DNA of 64,000 bases, from positions 49,140,787 through 49,204,786 of the forward strand of contig CM067298.1 of NCBI GenBank assembly GCA_034231615.1. Direction: 5' to 3'. Both the position numbers and the translations under genes were made by a program. The notes below the pieces were generated by a model that worked only from the letters and a program-made list of their open reading frames with translations, ran no database searches and was not told the DNA's origin. This document shows, in pieces, positions 46,328 to 57,420 of the stretch. The stretch comes from Meghimatium bilineatum. Taxonomy: Eukaryota; Mollusca; Gastropoda; Stylommatophora; Philomycidae. Position 1 is the first letter of the stretch. Every line of letters begins with the position of its first letter.

Positions 46328-46496
46328 GAAAAATAGTACATATGTAGGAAACAGGTAATAAAGTCTTATTGAACAACGACTAACACACTGCAAGTGTTGT
46401 GTATATTATTATTTCACGTGAGCATCCGACAATGATAGTGTGTTAGTCTTGTTCAGTAAAACTTCATTACCTGTTTTCTAAGTATGTACCATTTTC
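46328..46496. mobile_element. Foldback element, family d
   Basis: About 60-bp inverted arms (46328-46389 and 46437-46496): AAACAGGTAATAAAGTCTTA pairs with TAAAACTTCATTACCTGTTT, and GACTAACACACT pairs with AGTGTGTTAGTC. The 47-bp loop has no known content. Non-coding. Confidence 0.8.
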
Positions 46497-46849
46497 ATAA
46501 CGTTTTACAGCAGTATTACCTTTTATTGATTGCCAGTTAGAAAAATGTCATCCTAGATTGAATTTTAGATCCTCTCTAAGCTAAAGTATTCACCAAGTTA
46601 CATTTCCTTTTGATACTTATCAAACATTTGTGTCGAAAAAAATGGGACTAGTGGTCTGCATAAATGACTATACTAACTTCTTGATATGCTGTGAATAGGA
46701 ACATATTCCGATTGTACAGTATAGGATTAAGTTTCATCCAAAGCCTTTTCAAATTGAGCTGGAAGAGTTTTTGAAGTCAGTATATGGCAATGTATCATAC
46801 TTAAATATCTTCCTTTTTGGAATTTGATTTTTCACTCACTTTAGGATTA

Positions 46850-47055
46850 ACCCTAGCTTAGTGATTAATCGATTTGCTTCATGCTCAAGATGTCATGGAT
46901 TTTATCCCAGATTGTGATGTTATGTTTACAAGTGTATTTTTGTGGATATTCCAGGGTATTATCACATGTAGGTGTGGAACGATTTGGTGAGGGGTACTCA
47001 TCATAGACAGCTTGTCTCTTCTTTGAGAAGGGTGGAGCACATATGGGAAATCTGT
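46850..47055 (+). mobile_element. tRNA-derived SINE, family T, copy 3 (decayed)
   Basis: CCTAGCTTAGTGATTAATCG (A-box region), GTCATGGATTTTATCCC (decayed B-box), then GGTATTATCAC and GCACATATGGGAAAT as in the copy at 29472. Confidence 0.6.
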
Positions 47056-47113
47056 TTACAACGAAATTAATTTTCTATTCAATTTAAGCCATTTTTTAAT
47101 GTGTAATTTGTGC

Positions 47114-47192
47114 TCCACAAAGCTGGTATCTGTACAGCACATACATTTCCCACAAAGCTGGTGTGCCATCTATATAGCATATACATTTCCCA
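47114..47192. repeat. Tandem duplication, about 38 bp x 2
   Basis: CACAAAGCTGGT followed by CATATACATTTCC-like sequence occurs twice in a row with small length differences. Confidence 0.75.
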
Positions 47193-48087
47193 ACAAAATA
47201 TTCTGAATAAGAAAAATACAGTATGAAACCTTTTCAAAAATATGAGGACCAAGATAGATATTCCGAGATCAGAACATAAGAGAAGCTAGTGTTTAAATGA
47301 ACCTGAGTGATGGGACACAATACCACATCAGTCAACTCTTTTTCAGTTCAAGTCCAAATGAAAATAAGCAAATTATATCAACATGATTTCCTGCACAACA
47401 TAGTCATTGATTTCAATACCTGCAGTCATGATTCTTCTTTCTGCATTATTGTTTGCTAGTGAAACAGCTGTAAGCTTTTTTTTTTTAAATGTATTTCCCA
47501 CTGCATGCAGAAAGTCTGAGCCTTATAGCCTACCAGACACACCAGCATCCTACATCACATTTATAGTACAAGATTTGACTATATAGTGAAACCTTCCTTC
47601 CAGTCAAAATCCCTACAACATTCATCTTTATAGTTATGTTTTTCTCTGGTGTTCCTCCTCAATGGGTTAAATGTCTATATTGTCAATTTTTTTTACTTTT
47701 GTCCTTGATCAAATAATTCCCATGGATGAGAAAGAGATGAAGGGCAGCAGATGTTGTACCTGTGTCCTTTTGTGGCAAATATAGATGGTTTAATAAATTT
47801 GACAGAAACATAATGAAATAGTTGACCCAGAATTTACATATGTTTCTGGCAGGATGTGACGATCCTGAAATACTGCCAAATTGGAATGCCTTCTCTTGGG
47901 GATCAATCATGCATCCATACATATCCTAATAGAGCCATGTCTTTGAGAAAACTAACCTCACTGTAAGAATGGCTATGGGGGGCGTCAAGAGCTACCTGCT
48001 CACAGCTAAACGGATTACTTCATCATTTCCCAATACAATTTCTACCAATATGATAGTGCAAAGGTTGTTCAATCTTTCCCCAAAAGC
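47193..48087. other. No recognisable gene or repeat
   Basis: A 79-codon minus-strand frame (47683-47922) has no motif. Otherwise unique-looking. Confidence 0.35.
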
Positions 48088-48096
48088 ACTTGGGTT

Positions 48097-48237
48097 TTTC
48101 TTCTTCTGCGTTCATTCTCAAACTCCTGCAGATTAGCAGGATATAGTCCGGAGAACGGAATGCGTTGTGTCATGGTTTACAGCATTGCTGCAATATCTGC
48201 ACCTTTCAGCCTGACACATCCAACTTCAGCATGAAGA
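48097..48237 (-). mobile_element. SINE family A, short form with target duplication
   Basis: A 141-bp A copy flanked by ACTTGGGTT (48088-48096 and 48238-48246). In sense it starts ATGCTGAAGTTGGATGTG, the same point where full-length B (CGCCGAAGACGG) and D (ATGCCGAAATCGG) copies start, and runs to the GAAGAAGAAA tail. The 5' module is absent. Either a chance truncation or a genuine short element. Confidence 0.88.
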
Positions 48238-48281
48238 ACTTGGGTTATTTCTGTTTTCCTATCTCCAGTACAGTATTAGAC

Positions 48282-48343
48282 AGTTTAACAACTTGGCATG
48301 GCAGGGAAACAACAATGATCCTGATACATAATACTGGAGATAT
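48282..48343 (+). mobile_element. LINE fragment, C-terminal tail
   Basis: Encodes LTTWHGRETTMILIHNTGD, the tail seen in less readable form at 42.28 and 45.28 kb. Only about 60 bp, 5'-truncated. Confidence 0.65.
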
Positions 48344-48549
48344 CCGAAATTTAAGTAACTACTCATATACTGTCAGTTTCCTTTGTTTGTGCCTTCCCAA
48401 TTCTTTCCATAGAAATTAATGGATGAAGGTTTAAAAAGGACATCTTTGAACTCTGAAACCTTCATACTTACGTACACTGTTCATCCATCATTGTCAGAAG
48501 GAAGATAAATGTAACTCTTGTCACCTTTCAGTAATGTCCAGTTTTTGTA

Positions 48550-50965
48550 TATAGTTATTCAATAAGGTGATATTTTACTGTTTCCTCTTCTTGTCTGTTG
48601 CAGTATGGTGTGTGATCTGCGGTAATTCCTTGTAGATGTTTGTTAAGTTGTTCATGTGTTGTTCGCAGCCTAAATATTGTGATTTGATCTTTGTGGTGTA
48701 GTCTATTTATGCTGTCATGTGGATTTGGTTGGGAAATATCTGCATATAGCACTCTTCATTTTGATTCATTGGCCCAGCGGTCCATTCACTGTTATTTACA
48801 GTTGTTGCGGATAATGTGTAGCCAATTTCTTTCACCTTTGCATCATAGTTGCTGCAGAACTCTCCACAAAGAGCAGATCACTCTATTGATGTTTTACCAG
48901 GGAGGACTATGACAGAGCTATATCCTACATTGATGGTGGGTTTGAAGACTGAGCATGCTTGGATTCAGTTCTTGGGGTAGGAGTTGATAGTCTCTAGTGC
49001 AATGGGCTTAAGGGTGTTTTGGTTGTTGCCTTGGTTACTGAGTTGTAACTTAGTGTAGTGTTTATTTGGGACAGTATGAGGGATGCACTTGGTGGGATAT
49101 TTGATACTCTTTCAGATTACTCTCTGTCTTCAGGAAGGTGGTGTTATTTATTTAGTTCTTCTGCTAGCTGTTCTGGGGATTTTTATTTTATTATTATTTT
49201 GTGTGTCAATTTGCTGACTACTTCTTTGTTAGGATGGTTTTGTGGGAGTCATTTGTATCTTTTCACAGCTTCTACAGTTACCTTTTCTATTCTAATGTCT
49301 AGAGGCTCTATGTTTGCATCAATTTCACTGGCCATTGTTATTGTTGGTCTCATGCCGCCACAAATGAAGCGGAGAGCCTGGCTTTGTACTCTGTCCAAAT
49401 GTGTGCAAGAGCTTTTTGATGATGTGGCTGCAAGGGGGGATTATAGTCTAATATGGATCTGACGTATCATATGTAAGCATGTCTATGTGTTGTCTTGTAA
49501 GTTCCTCAGGATGTACCCACAAGTCGTTTTAGCAAGTTCAACCTCCTGGACAATTTTTCCGTGATATTGTTAACATAGTTGCTGAATGTTAGCCTCCTGT
49601 CCAGCTGAACACCTAGGTATGTTGGGTTTCTCTCATGATTTATTTGATCTCTTTCAAGAGTGATTTTAAGTTTCTTGTTTTTTTGTTTGTTGCTAAGCGT
49701 AAATATGGTATATGTAGCTTTACTGGTATTGACCTTCAGTTTCCAGAAGTTGCAGTACGCTGATATTGTGAGAAAGGTTTTTTAAGTCTCTCTGCAGCCA
49801 GGTATAGGTCTGCTCCACTTGTCCATGTGATAAGGTCATCTGCAAACATGGGTTTGTGGGTGTTAAGCAAGTCAGGGAGATCATTTATAAAGATTAAGAA
49901 TAGGGTGCTGCTAAGCCTTGGGGTAGTCCTCCTTCAAGCGTGTATTTGGATGCGTTTTTTGTTTACTGCAGTTTGTATGATTCTGTCACTTAGATAGTTC
50001 TTAATCCATTTGTACATTTTCCCACAAATGCCCATATTTTGCATTATTAGCAATAGTCCCTTTCTCCATACTTTGTCATATTTGTGCATTAGGTCTACAG
50101 CGACAGTGACTATACTCTTCCCTTGCTGAAAATTGTCCTTTACATTCTGGATGAAGAAAAAAGAGTTGGTCTTCAGTCTTTACTCCTTCCTCTTCTGAAA
50201 CCTGTTTGAGAGTTGCTGAAGCTTCCAACCACCAGTATAATATCTTGTTCAGTATTCGTTCTGCAAGTTTACTAATGTTAGAAGTAAAAGAGATTGGCCG
50301 AAAGCTTTTTATGTCATCTTCAGGTTTATCCTTCTTTAGTATTGGGCGGTGGTCACATCCTATGTCAGCAAGGACTCTCAGAATGCAATCATTTTGGAAG
50401 TCTGCTGATATGATGGTGAGGTCAGGTGTGAATGTTGATCCACTGGCTCTGTGGAGAAGTGTGGGCGTGGATGAGGAATCTTGTAATATTATTATGTTGC
50501 TGGTGTTGCATAGTTCCTCTATGTTGTTTCCCATGGTGTTTCTGAACTTGTATCCTGTGGCAGGTATGTGTGCATTAAAATCTCACGCAATGATAGTTCT
50601 CCTGGCACCTATGGTGCTGATGTCTATTTGTTTCTTGCAGTTGGGTGGGCAGTATGAATTGAACAGTATATACCGCAGGTCATGTACCATATATTTATTT
50701 CTTGATTATTGCTTCTGTTGTTGTTCATGTTTATTACTTTTCCTTGCATGTCATTTCTTATGAGTGTTGAAATGTCTCTGCACTTCTGACATTTACATTT
50801 GTGTACGGTGTAGTCTGGTATTGAGTGTTTTTTCTGTGCTAGTAGTGTTTCCTGCAGTAGTGCGATGTGAATATAATCTTTGTGTAGTGTTTTACTCAGT
50901 TCCAAGGTCTTATTTCTGAGTCCAGATATGTTCAGTTGTAGTATGTTTAGTGTGCCCCTGGTGGC
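48550..50965 (-). pseudogene. LINE ORF2 pseudogene: endonuclease plus reverse transcriptase
   Basis: The most complete LINE here. The endonuclease begins about 50965 with LNILQLNISGLRNKTLELSK and IHIALLQETLLAQ. Its GDFNAH motif is present as stop-DFNAH (Gly codon mutated, about 50568-50588), followed by STPTLLHRASGS, SPDLTI-like residues and CDHRPIL. RT follows: KSFRPISFTSNISKLAERI, STLFLIFINDLPDLLNTH, and FADD (49835-49846) as catalytic motif C. After the thumb (CGGMRPTITMASEI, IEPLDIRIEK) the C-terminal segment has QITIFRLRTTHEQLNKHL (48555-48752). Sequence just after the endonuclease is shortened, no RNase H core was recognised, and stops and frameshifts abound. Jockey-like organisation. 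Plus-strand frames across this interval (49058, 50206) are shadows. Confidence 0.88.
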
Positions 50966-51228
50966 TGATTTTTCGCTAAGGCAGCTGGGGGATGACCTGC
51001 TTGGTGCTGACCTTTTATGAGGTGATTTTCAAGCTCATATATTTTCTGATTAGACACTTTCATGTTGTGGTTATGTTTCTGGAACTTGTTTTCAAACCTA
51101 GAGGGCCGATCCAGCAAAGTAGGGCCTGGGACCAAAAACACCATATTCCAACTGGCATGATGCTGATTTGACTTGACTTTCCCCAAACTTCCATCTATTG
51201 GTAGTGGATCTGATGTGTGCTTCACCAC
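50947..51228 (-). pseudogene. Possible ORF1 or N-terminal remnant of the same LINE
   Basis: 93-codon minus-strand frame just upstream of, and slightly overlapping, the endonuclease in another frame. It includes NMVFLVPGPTLLDRPSRFEN, KFQKHNHNMKV and NQKIYELENHLIKG. The position fits a 5' part of the element (end of ORF1, or ORF2 N-terminus before a frameshift). No zinc knuckle was seen. Confidence 0.45.
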
Positions 51229-51427
51229 TCTCCATTCCCCACTATCTTATCCTACCACCAAATGTTTAGTATTTTTCTTCACAAATGTCTTGAATATACA
51301 CAGAATAGAGAAAATGATATGAAAGGAGGAACTGACAATAAATAGGTCTTTAAAAAAACCTAGTATGAAAAAAAGAAGTAATGGTGGAAATAGAAATAAG
51401 AATCAGATAAATGCATTTTGAACATAT

Positions 51428-51703
51428 AACGCCTGTGTGGTGCGGGGCCTGAAAGGGGAGCATAGAATAGCAACACTGTTTACCTTCCACGCATGTCGTA
51501 AAAGGAGACTAAGGAGGTTATGGGATGGAGTTGGCTGTCCCATCCCATATAGGGTCAGTGACCCAAAGCCATGCAGAAGTCGGATGTCAGGCCGAAAGGC
51601 ACAGCTATCGCAGCAATGCTGTAAACCATGACACAACGCATTCCGTTCTCCAGACTACATCCTGCTAATCTGCAGGAGTTTGAGAACGAATGCAGAAGAA
51701 GAA
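51428..51703 (+). mobile_element. SINE family A, full-length copy with 8-bp target duplication
   Basis: From GCCTGTGTGGTGCGGGGCC to GCAGAAGAAGA. Direct repeats GAACATAT (51420-51427 and 51704-51711). Hairpins are largely preserved (GGGATGG...CCATCCC, GGGTCAGTGACCC). Confidence 0.88.
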
Positions 51704-51752
51704 GAACATATTAAAAAATGCATGGTATTTTGGTATAGAGATCTTATATTGT

Positions 51753-52010
51753 CTATAATGATCTTATATTGAGCTTGCGTTCTAAAGCCAGATGTGTGGC
51801 CTTGGCTGTGCTATGCCCTTGCCTGTTCAGGATGTCCCTGATGATTTCTATCCATCTTTTCCGTGGTCTACCTCTGGCTTTGTACCCTGATCTCATTTGG
51901 TTATATGCTTGTACGGGCAACTTTATTGATGCATTCTCATAATGTGGCCAAACCACTTGATCTGTTCTCTCTCTATGTAATCTGTACAAGATATTATACT
52001 TATTCTTTCC
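51753..52010 (-). mobile_element. LINE 3' fragment, RT C-terminus
   Basis: Minus-strand frame: LHRERTDQVVWPHYENA (counterpart of the QQIKWFGHxMRM motif), PVQAYNQMRSGYKARGRPRK and RWIEIIRDILNRQGHS. 5'-truncated copy of an RTE- or CR1-like LINE end. It lies just beyond the SINE at 51428. Confidence 0.72.
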
Positions 52011-53624
52011 CTGATATATTCATTTCATAATCTATCAAGCCTGGTGATATATATATAGGAAAGTTGGGCACAAGAGAAAAACAGATAAAAGTTGAAAGGA
52101 AATATTCAGAGTCATGGACCTTAAGATACAAGGATATATATATATACTAGAGGATTTGTCACATTTTAATAACAACTGGTTGTAAAAATAAAAAAAAAAA
52201 ATAAAAAACATTGCTAAGATGCAGGGTGTTCCTTTACATCATATACATTGGTTAAGTAGTTATACAATAGTTAAGTCTAGTTGTCAGAATATGCTAAAAC
52301 GTGAAAAGTGTGCCGTCTTGCCCTATGCTACCCTATCCACTTTTGAAAATTGAGTTTGAATTATGTCCATGCCTAAAATAGTTGTAGATGACTAATGAGC
52401 CATATTCGAGCTGTAAATGTTATTGGACAGTTCAGGCATGGAATGACTACTGTAGACAGATTCTGGTCTATCCGTGACTTTCTAGCTACTCTCTGCTGTA
52501 TCTTATTCTTGGTCTATTTCAACGGTTTTTGGCGATATCTTTAACGAGTCCTTGTGTAGCGCTTCTTTTGGCCACCTTGAGATTGTGTACCCTTCTCCAG
52601 CTCACCACAGAGAAGCATCTTTGTAGGCGATGGTCTGGCATATGTACCAAATGACCTCCTATGTATTAACTGTCTGACAATATTTAATTTTAGTTTCTCC
52701 TCTTGAAAAGGCACACCCCCTAATCGTTAGGAGAGTCCCTCTTGGTTATATCACAGCGTATATGATTACTAAAAAGTAAGAGGAGTGGAATTTCATGTTA
52801 TATCCTGTCCCATATATATAGTCAATAGATCTAAGTCCTATATATAAACTTATTTGAGATTAAATAGTTCTAGTTATAATTATGAACCTTTACTTTTGAC
52901 TGATCTATTTCAGTATAACTCTCACCTCACGGAGTTATCTTAGTTAGCCTGCCTACATATTTACAAAAACTACTACATATACATTGTTACAAGGTGTTTT
53001 TGTTGTTCTGATTGAACATTTTTAGTAAATCATGCACGTATTCCATGTCATACAAAAAAGTAAACACCGTGGTGAATAATATAGGTCTAAGTATTTTATT
53101 ATAAGTAAATTCCTGAGGTCAGGACAAAACTCGAGAAATTGTTTTGTCATGTAAGTTTCAGCTTCAGATGAGACTTGAATTGCACCGAAACAAACATTGT
53201 ATTAGAATATAGGACCTATAGTAATCATAAACTGTGTCTCACATGCTGCTCATATTAACTGAGAAGTAGTTTATTATTCACAAATATTTAAACAATATTA
53301 CCTTCAATTTTGAATCAGTAAAAGTACTTAAACGATGCCCCGCTAATAATGTCGAGTTTCCAAACAAAAGATGGTTAATTTTAGTGAATTTCCTGTCACC
53401 ATGCTAGAACGAGCTAAATATAAATCTATCATTTCATTGGACGGCGGTCTTATGTCATCCACTCCACTCCTCCTTGAGAATGACGTTGACAGTATTCGAA
53501 TCTTTAGAAAGCCGCGTCCTTTGTTCTCCTTACGAAAGTGTTGCGAAGCCGTCCTATAATATTATTTTACAGCAGCAGGCGGAGTGGGCTAAGAAAGGAC
53601 GTTATTTATCGACCTTGTGTTACT
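52011..53624. other. No recognisable gene
   Basis: AT-rich DNA with small ATATAT runs near 52135. The 62-codon frame at 53371 (plus) shows no motif. Confidence 0.4.
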
Positions 53625-53730
53625 GTACGGGCCCGTAAGGGGAGCACAGAAAAGTAACATATAGGCCTAGAAAAGTAACACAAACAAAAGTAACACCACC
53701 TGCCCTGCATTTCGTAAGATTCGACTCAAG
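53625..53730 (+). mobile_element. SINE family A, 5'-module fragment with internal duplications
   Basis: ACGGGCCCGTAAGGGGAGCA matches the first hairpin of A. AAAAGTAACA then repeats three times before ACCTGCCCTGCATTTCGTAA. The core and tail are missing. Confidence 0.5.
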
Positions 53731-53783
53731 TTTAGTTTAGTTTTTATGATTGACATTGACACACTCTGATGGGGAAACACTTC

Positions 53784-53905
53784 ACGAACCCCAGGAATTG
53801 CGATCGATTAGCTCTTACTTCCTATGTTCAGTGGAGAGGTTACCCTGAGTTCTTTCATACTCAGAAGGCTTCATTAAGTGTGGATGAGCAACAAAGAGTG
53901 GCCGG
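53784..53905 (+). repeat. Dispersed repeat family H, left half
   Basis: CGAACCCCAGGAATTGCGAT, TTAGCTCTTACTTCCTATGT and GAGTTCTTTCATACTCAG match the left part of 43159-43449. Confidence 0.68.
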
Positions 53906-54539
53906 CAACGTCAGTCTTTGAAATATCTGTCATATGGAAGTCTTACAACTTTACGTCATGACCATTAATAAGTTTTCTTTGATTTCTCCACTTCTTTTTA
54001 ATAACCTCTACTCCCATATTTTACTGACCCTTCCAACTGTTTGTTTTTGTGCACGCTCATTAATAAGTAGCTTTGTGTTTACCAGATTTCTTGGTATTTG
54101 TATTGTCTTTGGTGTTTGTGTTAAATATGTGATTATTTTGTATTTTAATCTGTCAATTGTGTATTATTATACTCTATTGTGTTCCTTCATTTACATATCT
54201 CGACTCTTGTTATTGTTTCGGTTCCTCAATTTGTTATTGTAATTGATTTACGGATGAGTGCCCACACATGTATTTGTTTATGCATATTATTTTACATTGC
54301 TCTATGTATCTATACAATCACTTTATTTGTATGGTCAAATTGGCGGATAACAACACAAGTGGTTTGTGTGTCACCTACAGTTTCACTTGAACAATGGACG
54401 TATTCGTTGTTTTCAATTAAGAGATTGTGTGGTGATGTGCTGTTGTTCTCTGACCAGGATGATTCATTAAGATCTTCGCCGGTTCTAACGGAGTGCATGC
54501 ATCTGAGCTGAAGTCTTCGTGAGTGTAACCGTTATTACA

Positions 54540-55987
54540 CAGTTTTTACAAAAATGGTGACCAAAATAAAGCGGTCTACACGAGGTGATTAAAAAAGGAA
54601 ATGTCACCGGGCGGGTGCTAGACGAATTAGATCAAAAACCGCTATGCTCGGGATTAAAAACGTGTGTCCTGTTTTTTAATTTATCCAGTGCACATATGCG
54701 TAGATCTGAGTTGGACAAACTGGAGTATTGCGCTGACATCGTGGCGTTGCAGGAAACACGGTTGGATGAAAGTAATAACATCAAAATAGCAGGGTTTCAG
54801 CAATAGGCGACACCTTGGATATGCAATCTTGTTACGCGAGGGTATTAGTGCATGCGAGGTCAATATGTCCAAGTGGGATAGTGACAATATACAGTTACAG
54901 GTAGTGAGGGTCCAGCACCCATTCGTGATTGTTAATGTGTACGCCATTCGTGATTGTTAATGTGTTCACATCAACGAGGGTTGATCTGCAGGGTGTGAAA
55001 ATAGGAGAGATAATGGAAGAGGAAACGCAGATCCTTTTTTGTGGGGATTTCAATGCGAAAGATATGCAATGGGGCAATAATGCGTCTAACAAACAAGAAA
55101 GAGAGCTTGAGGAGGCCCAGACAGATATGGGCCTGGTGTGCATTAATGATGGTCGAATGATAAGCAGGGATGGTGATAATGATAGTGCTATCGACCTGGT
55201 ATTGGTTTCATCGGCTTCTGTGGCTATCTGCAAATGGGATGTGCTGTGGCATCATGGCAGTTACCACCTCCCATGTGTTGTGCTCGTGAAGAATGACAAG
55301 AGTAAGCAGATCATGATAAAGGTTAAATCTTTTAAGTATTATCGCAGAGGAGTGTATGTTGTGAGCAGAATTCAACAAGACAAACGTAGTACTCAAGAAG
55401 TAGGAGTAGGTTAAGTTAAGTTCCCCTGGTGAAGCGAAGAGGCGTAAAGGGCATGAAGCGAGAAACGGAAAGCAGTAGCACTATGGCAGAGGGAAATGGA
55501 ACGTGTGACTGCTTAGCCCATGGATGTCGCACAATGGAAGCGGAAGAAATATAACTTAGTTTAAACATTCAAATAGATCGTAAAGTCAGCACAGACTTCA
55601 AAATGGGACAATTTTGCCAGGAGATCACACGTGCAGTCACTAAAATTGTTCTGGGGCTTACACAAATCCTTGGATGGTCTGACAAGACGCACGACTATTT
55701 GGATTTCCAGAGCCCTAATACAGCCTGACAGAACACGGACGAGACAGAATGTGTGGCGTTGTTGGCACACTATACGGCACAAATTGGTCAGAGAAATGTG
55801 AAGGCATATCAAGAAATCAGGAAAAAGATTACATATACGTGTAAGAACTTGAGCATGGAAAAACATGATAATCGCAGTTGAAGAAATTAGGAAGGCGCTA
55901 AAAAGTATAAAAAACACAGCACCTGGACCAGATAGCATTCGATACGTTGACATTAGTTGGAGAACGGATGAGGAGTTGACGGACGTG
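54540..55987 (+). pseudogene. LINE family G: endonuclease and RT start, broken
   Basis: 5' part of an endonuclease-RT LINE. From 54678: NLSSAHMRRSELDKLEYCAD, then IVALQETRLDESNNIKIAGF (catalytic QET). After a frame change: FVIVNVF and QILFCGDFNAKDMQWG (endonuclease motif, near 55043), DNDSAIDLVLVSSASVAICK and GSYHLPCVVL, where the usual S-D-H is degraded to GSYH. Further downstream, VEEIRKALKSIKNTAPGPDS and IRYVDI mark the beginning of RT. Coding stops abruptly at a CTT-rich boundary near 55988. A 24-bp tandem duplication (CATTCGTGATTGTTAATGTG, twice at 54919-54963) disrupts the frame. Confidence 0.82.
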
Positions 55988-56250
55988 CTCTTCTTCTTCT
56001 TCTTCAACGCTCATTCGCAAACGCTTCATTGCAAAGTTTTGTCGTACATTGGATTAAGTCTTTTCCTGAGTGCTGGACTGAATTGTCCAATCGGCTCCGG
56101 CGGACTGAGAAAGAATAATGTACTAAACGCAAATATATTCTTGTAATGTACAATTATCCTGGAGGTCCAAATATCCCCAGTCCTGGTGGCCCACCGGGAA
56201 TTTTTTGTCTCAGATGTACATTTCACCTCCGTCAACATGAATGACAATTT
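55988..56250 (-). repeat. Unclassified insert bounded by a CTT tract
   Basis: Begins with CTTCTTCTTCTTCTTCAACGC on plus, which recalls the antisense tail of the A/B SINEs (GCGTTGAAGAAG in sense). The following sequence (GCTGGACTGAATTGTCC, CAATCGGCTCCGGCGGACTG) is not A, B or D. It may be a further family using the same tail. It truncates the RT of LINE G. Confidence 0.4.
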
Positions 56251-56589
56251 CGTTCAATTGAAAAGACAAATAATAATTCGTTGTGGTTGACAGCTCCAAT
56301 ACTTGGAATTTAGCCGCCCTGAGCAGACTCTTATTTCGGCATCCCACTTTTATGTAAACTAAGTTAATTTTAGTTGTGTTGCCCCTATGGATTGTTTTTG
56401 GCATCTCCAATCGTGGAGGTTTCGTTTCACCTATCTAGTTTTGACACTTGTAACTGAACTGTTATAAGAGCACTTTTAACAATTGACATTCTTCTTCTTC
56501 TTTCGTTCACTTGAAACATGTCTATATCTGTAATTCTGTCTCTTGAATAAAACTCAATAATAAAACTAAAAATACGTCTTTTGTAGTTC

Positions 56590-57160
56590 ATACAGTGTCC
56601 CATAGAGCTTTGATTCCAGTGTTGTTTCCTCGGGCCATTATGTCTGTCTCAACGTGTCATACTCAGAGCATTTTTGACGTACAGTATATGTTTGGCACTC
56701 TGTGCTGCCTGTCCACGTGTACACATGGCCGTGTTGCCAATCTTGAACTTTGTGTACATGTGACTGCGGAGTCGGTTGTGTCCCGTTCTGAGGCGTAGAA
56801 TTACACCTTATTCTGATCTGTTTATAATGTGATAGTCATTTTGTGTTTGGGGCTTTCTTATTGACTTTATCATCTGTTTTTTTTCTGATGGTAGGTGATT
56901 GGTACATCTTGTTGGTCTTCAGTAGCACCTACCTTAGCCAGTTGGTCTGCTTTTTCATTTCCCGGTATTCCACAGTGAGAGGGTTTCCACTGCATGGTTA
57001 CTCTACACTTGTAAGACAGGTCGTTAAGTAGTTTTTGTAATTCTGTTAGTTTTCCAGACTGGAGAGCTTGAAGCACTGACCTTGCATTTGTCAGGAATAC
57101 TACCGGCTGTGGGTCAGGGTTGGAGTTCAGCAGTTTTTTAGTTGCCATCCTGATGAACAC
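56590..57160 (-). pseudogene. LINE RNase H fragment, second lineage
   Basis: Minus-strand frame 56870-57160: PDPQPVVFLTNARSVLQALQ (third acidic position Asp changed to Asn, TDARS to TNARS), LNDLSYKCRVTMQWKPSHCG and IPGNEKADQLAKVGAT (His and last Asp kept). Downstream in other frames: VILRLRTGHNRL and a Cys-rich CPEYDTLRR-like tail to about 56590. The sequence differs clearly from the RNase H at 33.3-34.5 kb, so two RNase H lineages are present. The active-site change indicates inactivity. Confidence 0.8.
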
Positions 57161-57258
57161 TCAAACAATGTCTTAGCAAATCGCATTTAGCAACACGAAG
57201 AAAATAACATTAAAACAGTTGACGAACACACTAAACATGCACGTATTCAAATCCAGAT

Positions 57259-57410
57259 ATCGCCGAAGACGAATGTGTTGGGCCATTGGCACAAGTAAAA
57301 CATGGCACAACGCATTTCCATTCTCTGGACTTCCTGCTGGAAATCTAGTAGGGCCATTTTCCTACTTCAATAGAGATTCAGCAGGAGTTTGAGAATGAAT
57401 GCTGAAGAAG
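57259..57410 (+). mobile_element. SINE family B, full-length copy with 10-bp target duplication
   Basis: From CGCCGAAGACGAATGTG (57261 on) to GAATGAATGCTGAAGAAG. Perfect flanks AAATCCAGAT (57249-57258 and 57411-57420), with similarity continuing for a few more bases. Confidence 0.9.
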
Positions 57411-57420
57411 AAATCCAGAT

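Noticed and set aside
49058..49462. 134-codon plus-strand frame with hydrophobic stretches resembling a membrane protein
   Set aside because: Shadow of the minus-strand reverse transcriptase pseudogene; hydrophobicity is a frame artefact.
50206..50763. 185-codon plus-strand frame
   Set aside because: Antisense of the endonuclease and RT start of the LINE at 48.5-51 kb, where motifs IHIALLQET, DFNAH and CDHRPIL are clear.
53934..54511. Plus-strand frames with many hydrophobic residues resembling a membrane protein
   Set aside because: T-rich DNA translates as Leu/Phe/Ile/Val runs; two frames overlap each other with no signal or domain, and the region lies just upstream of LINE G.
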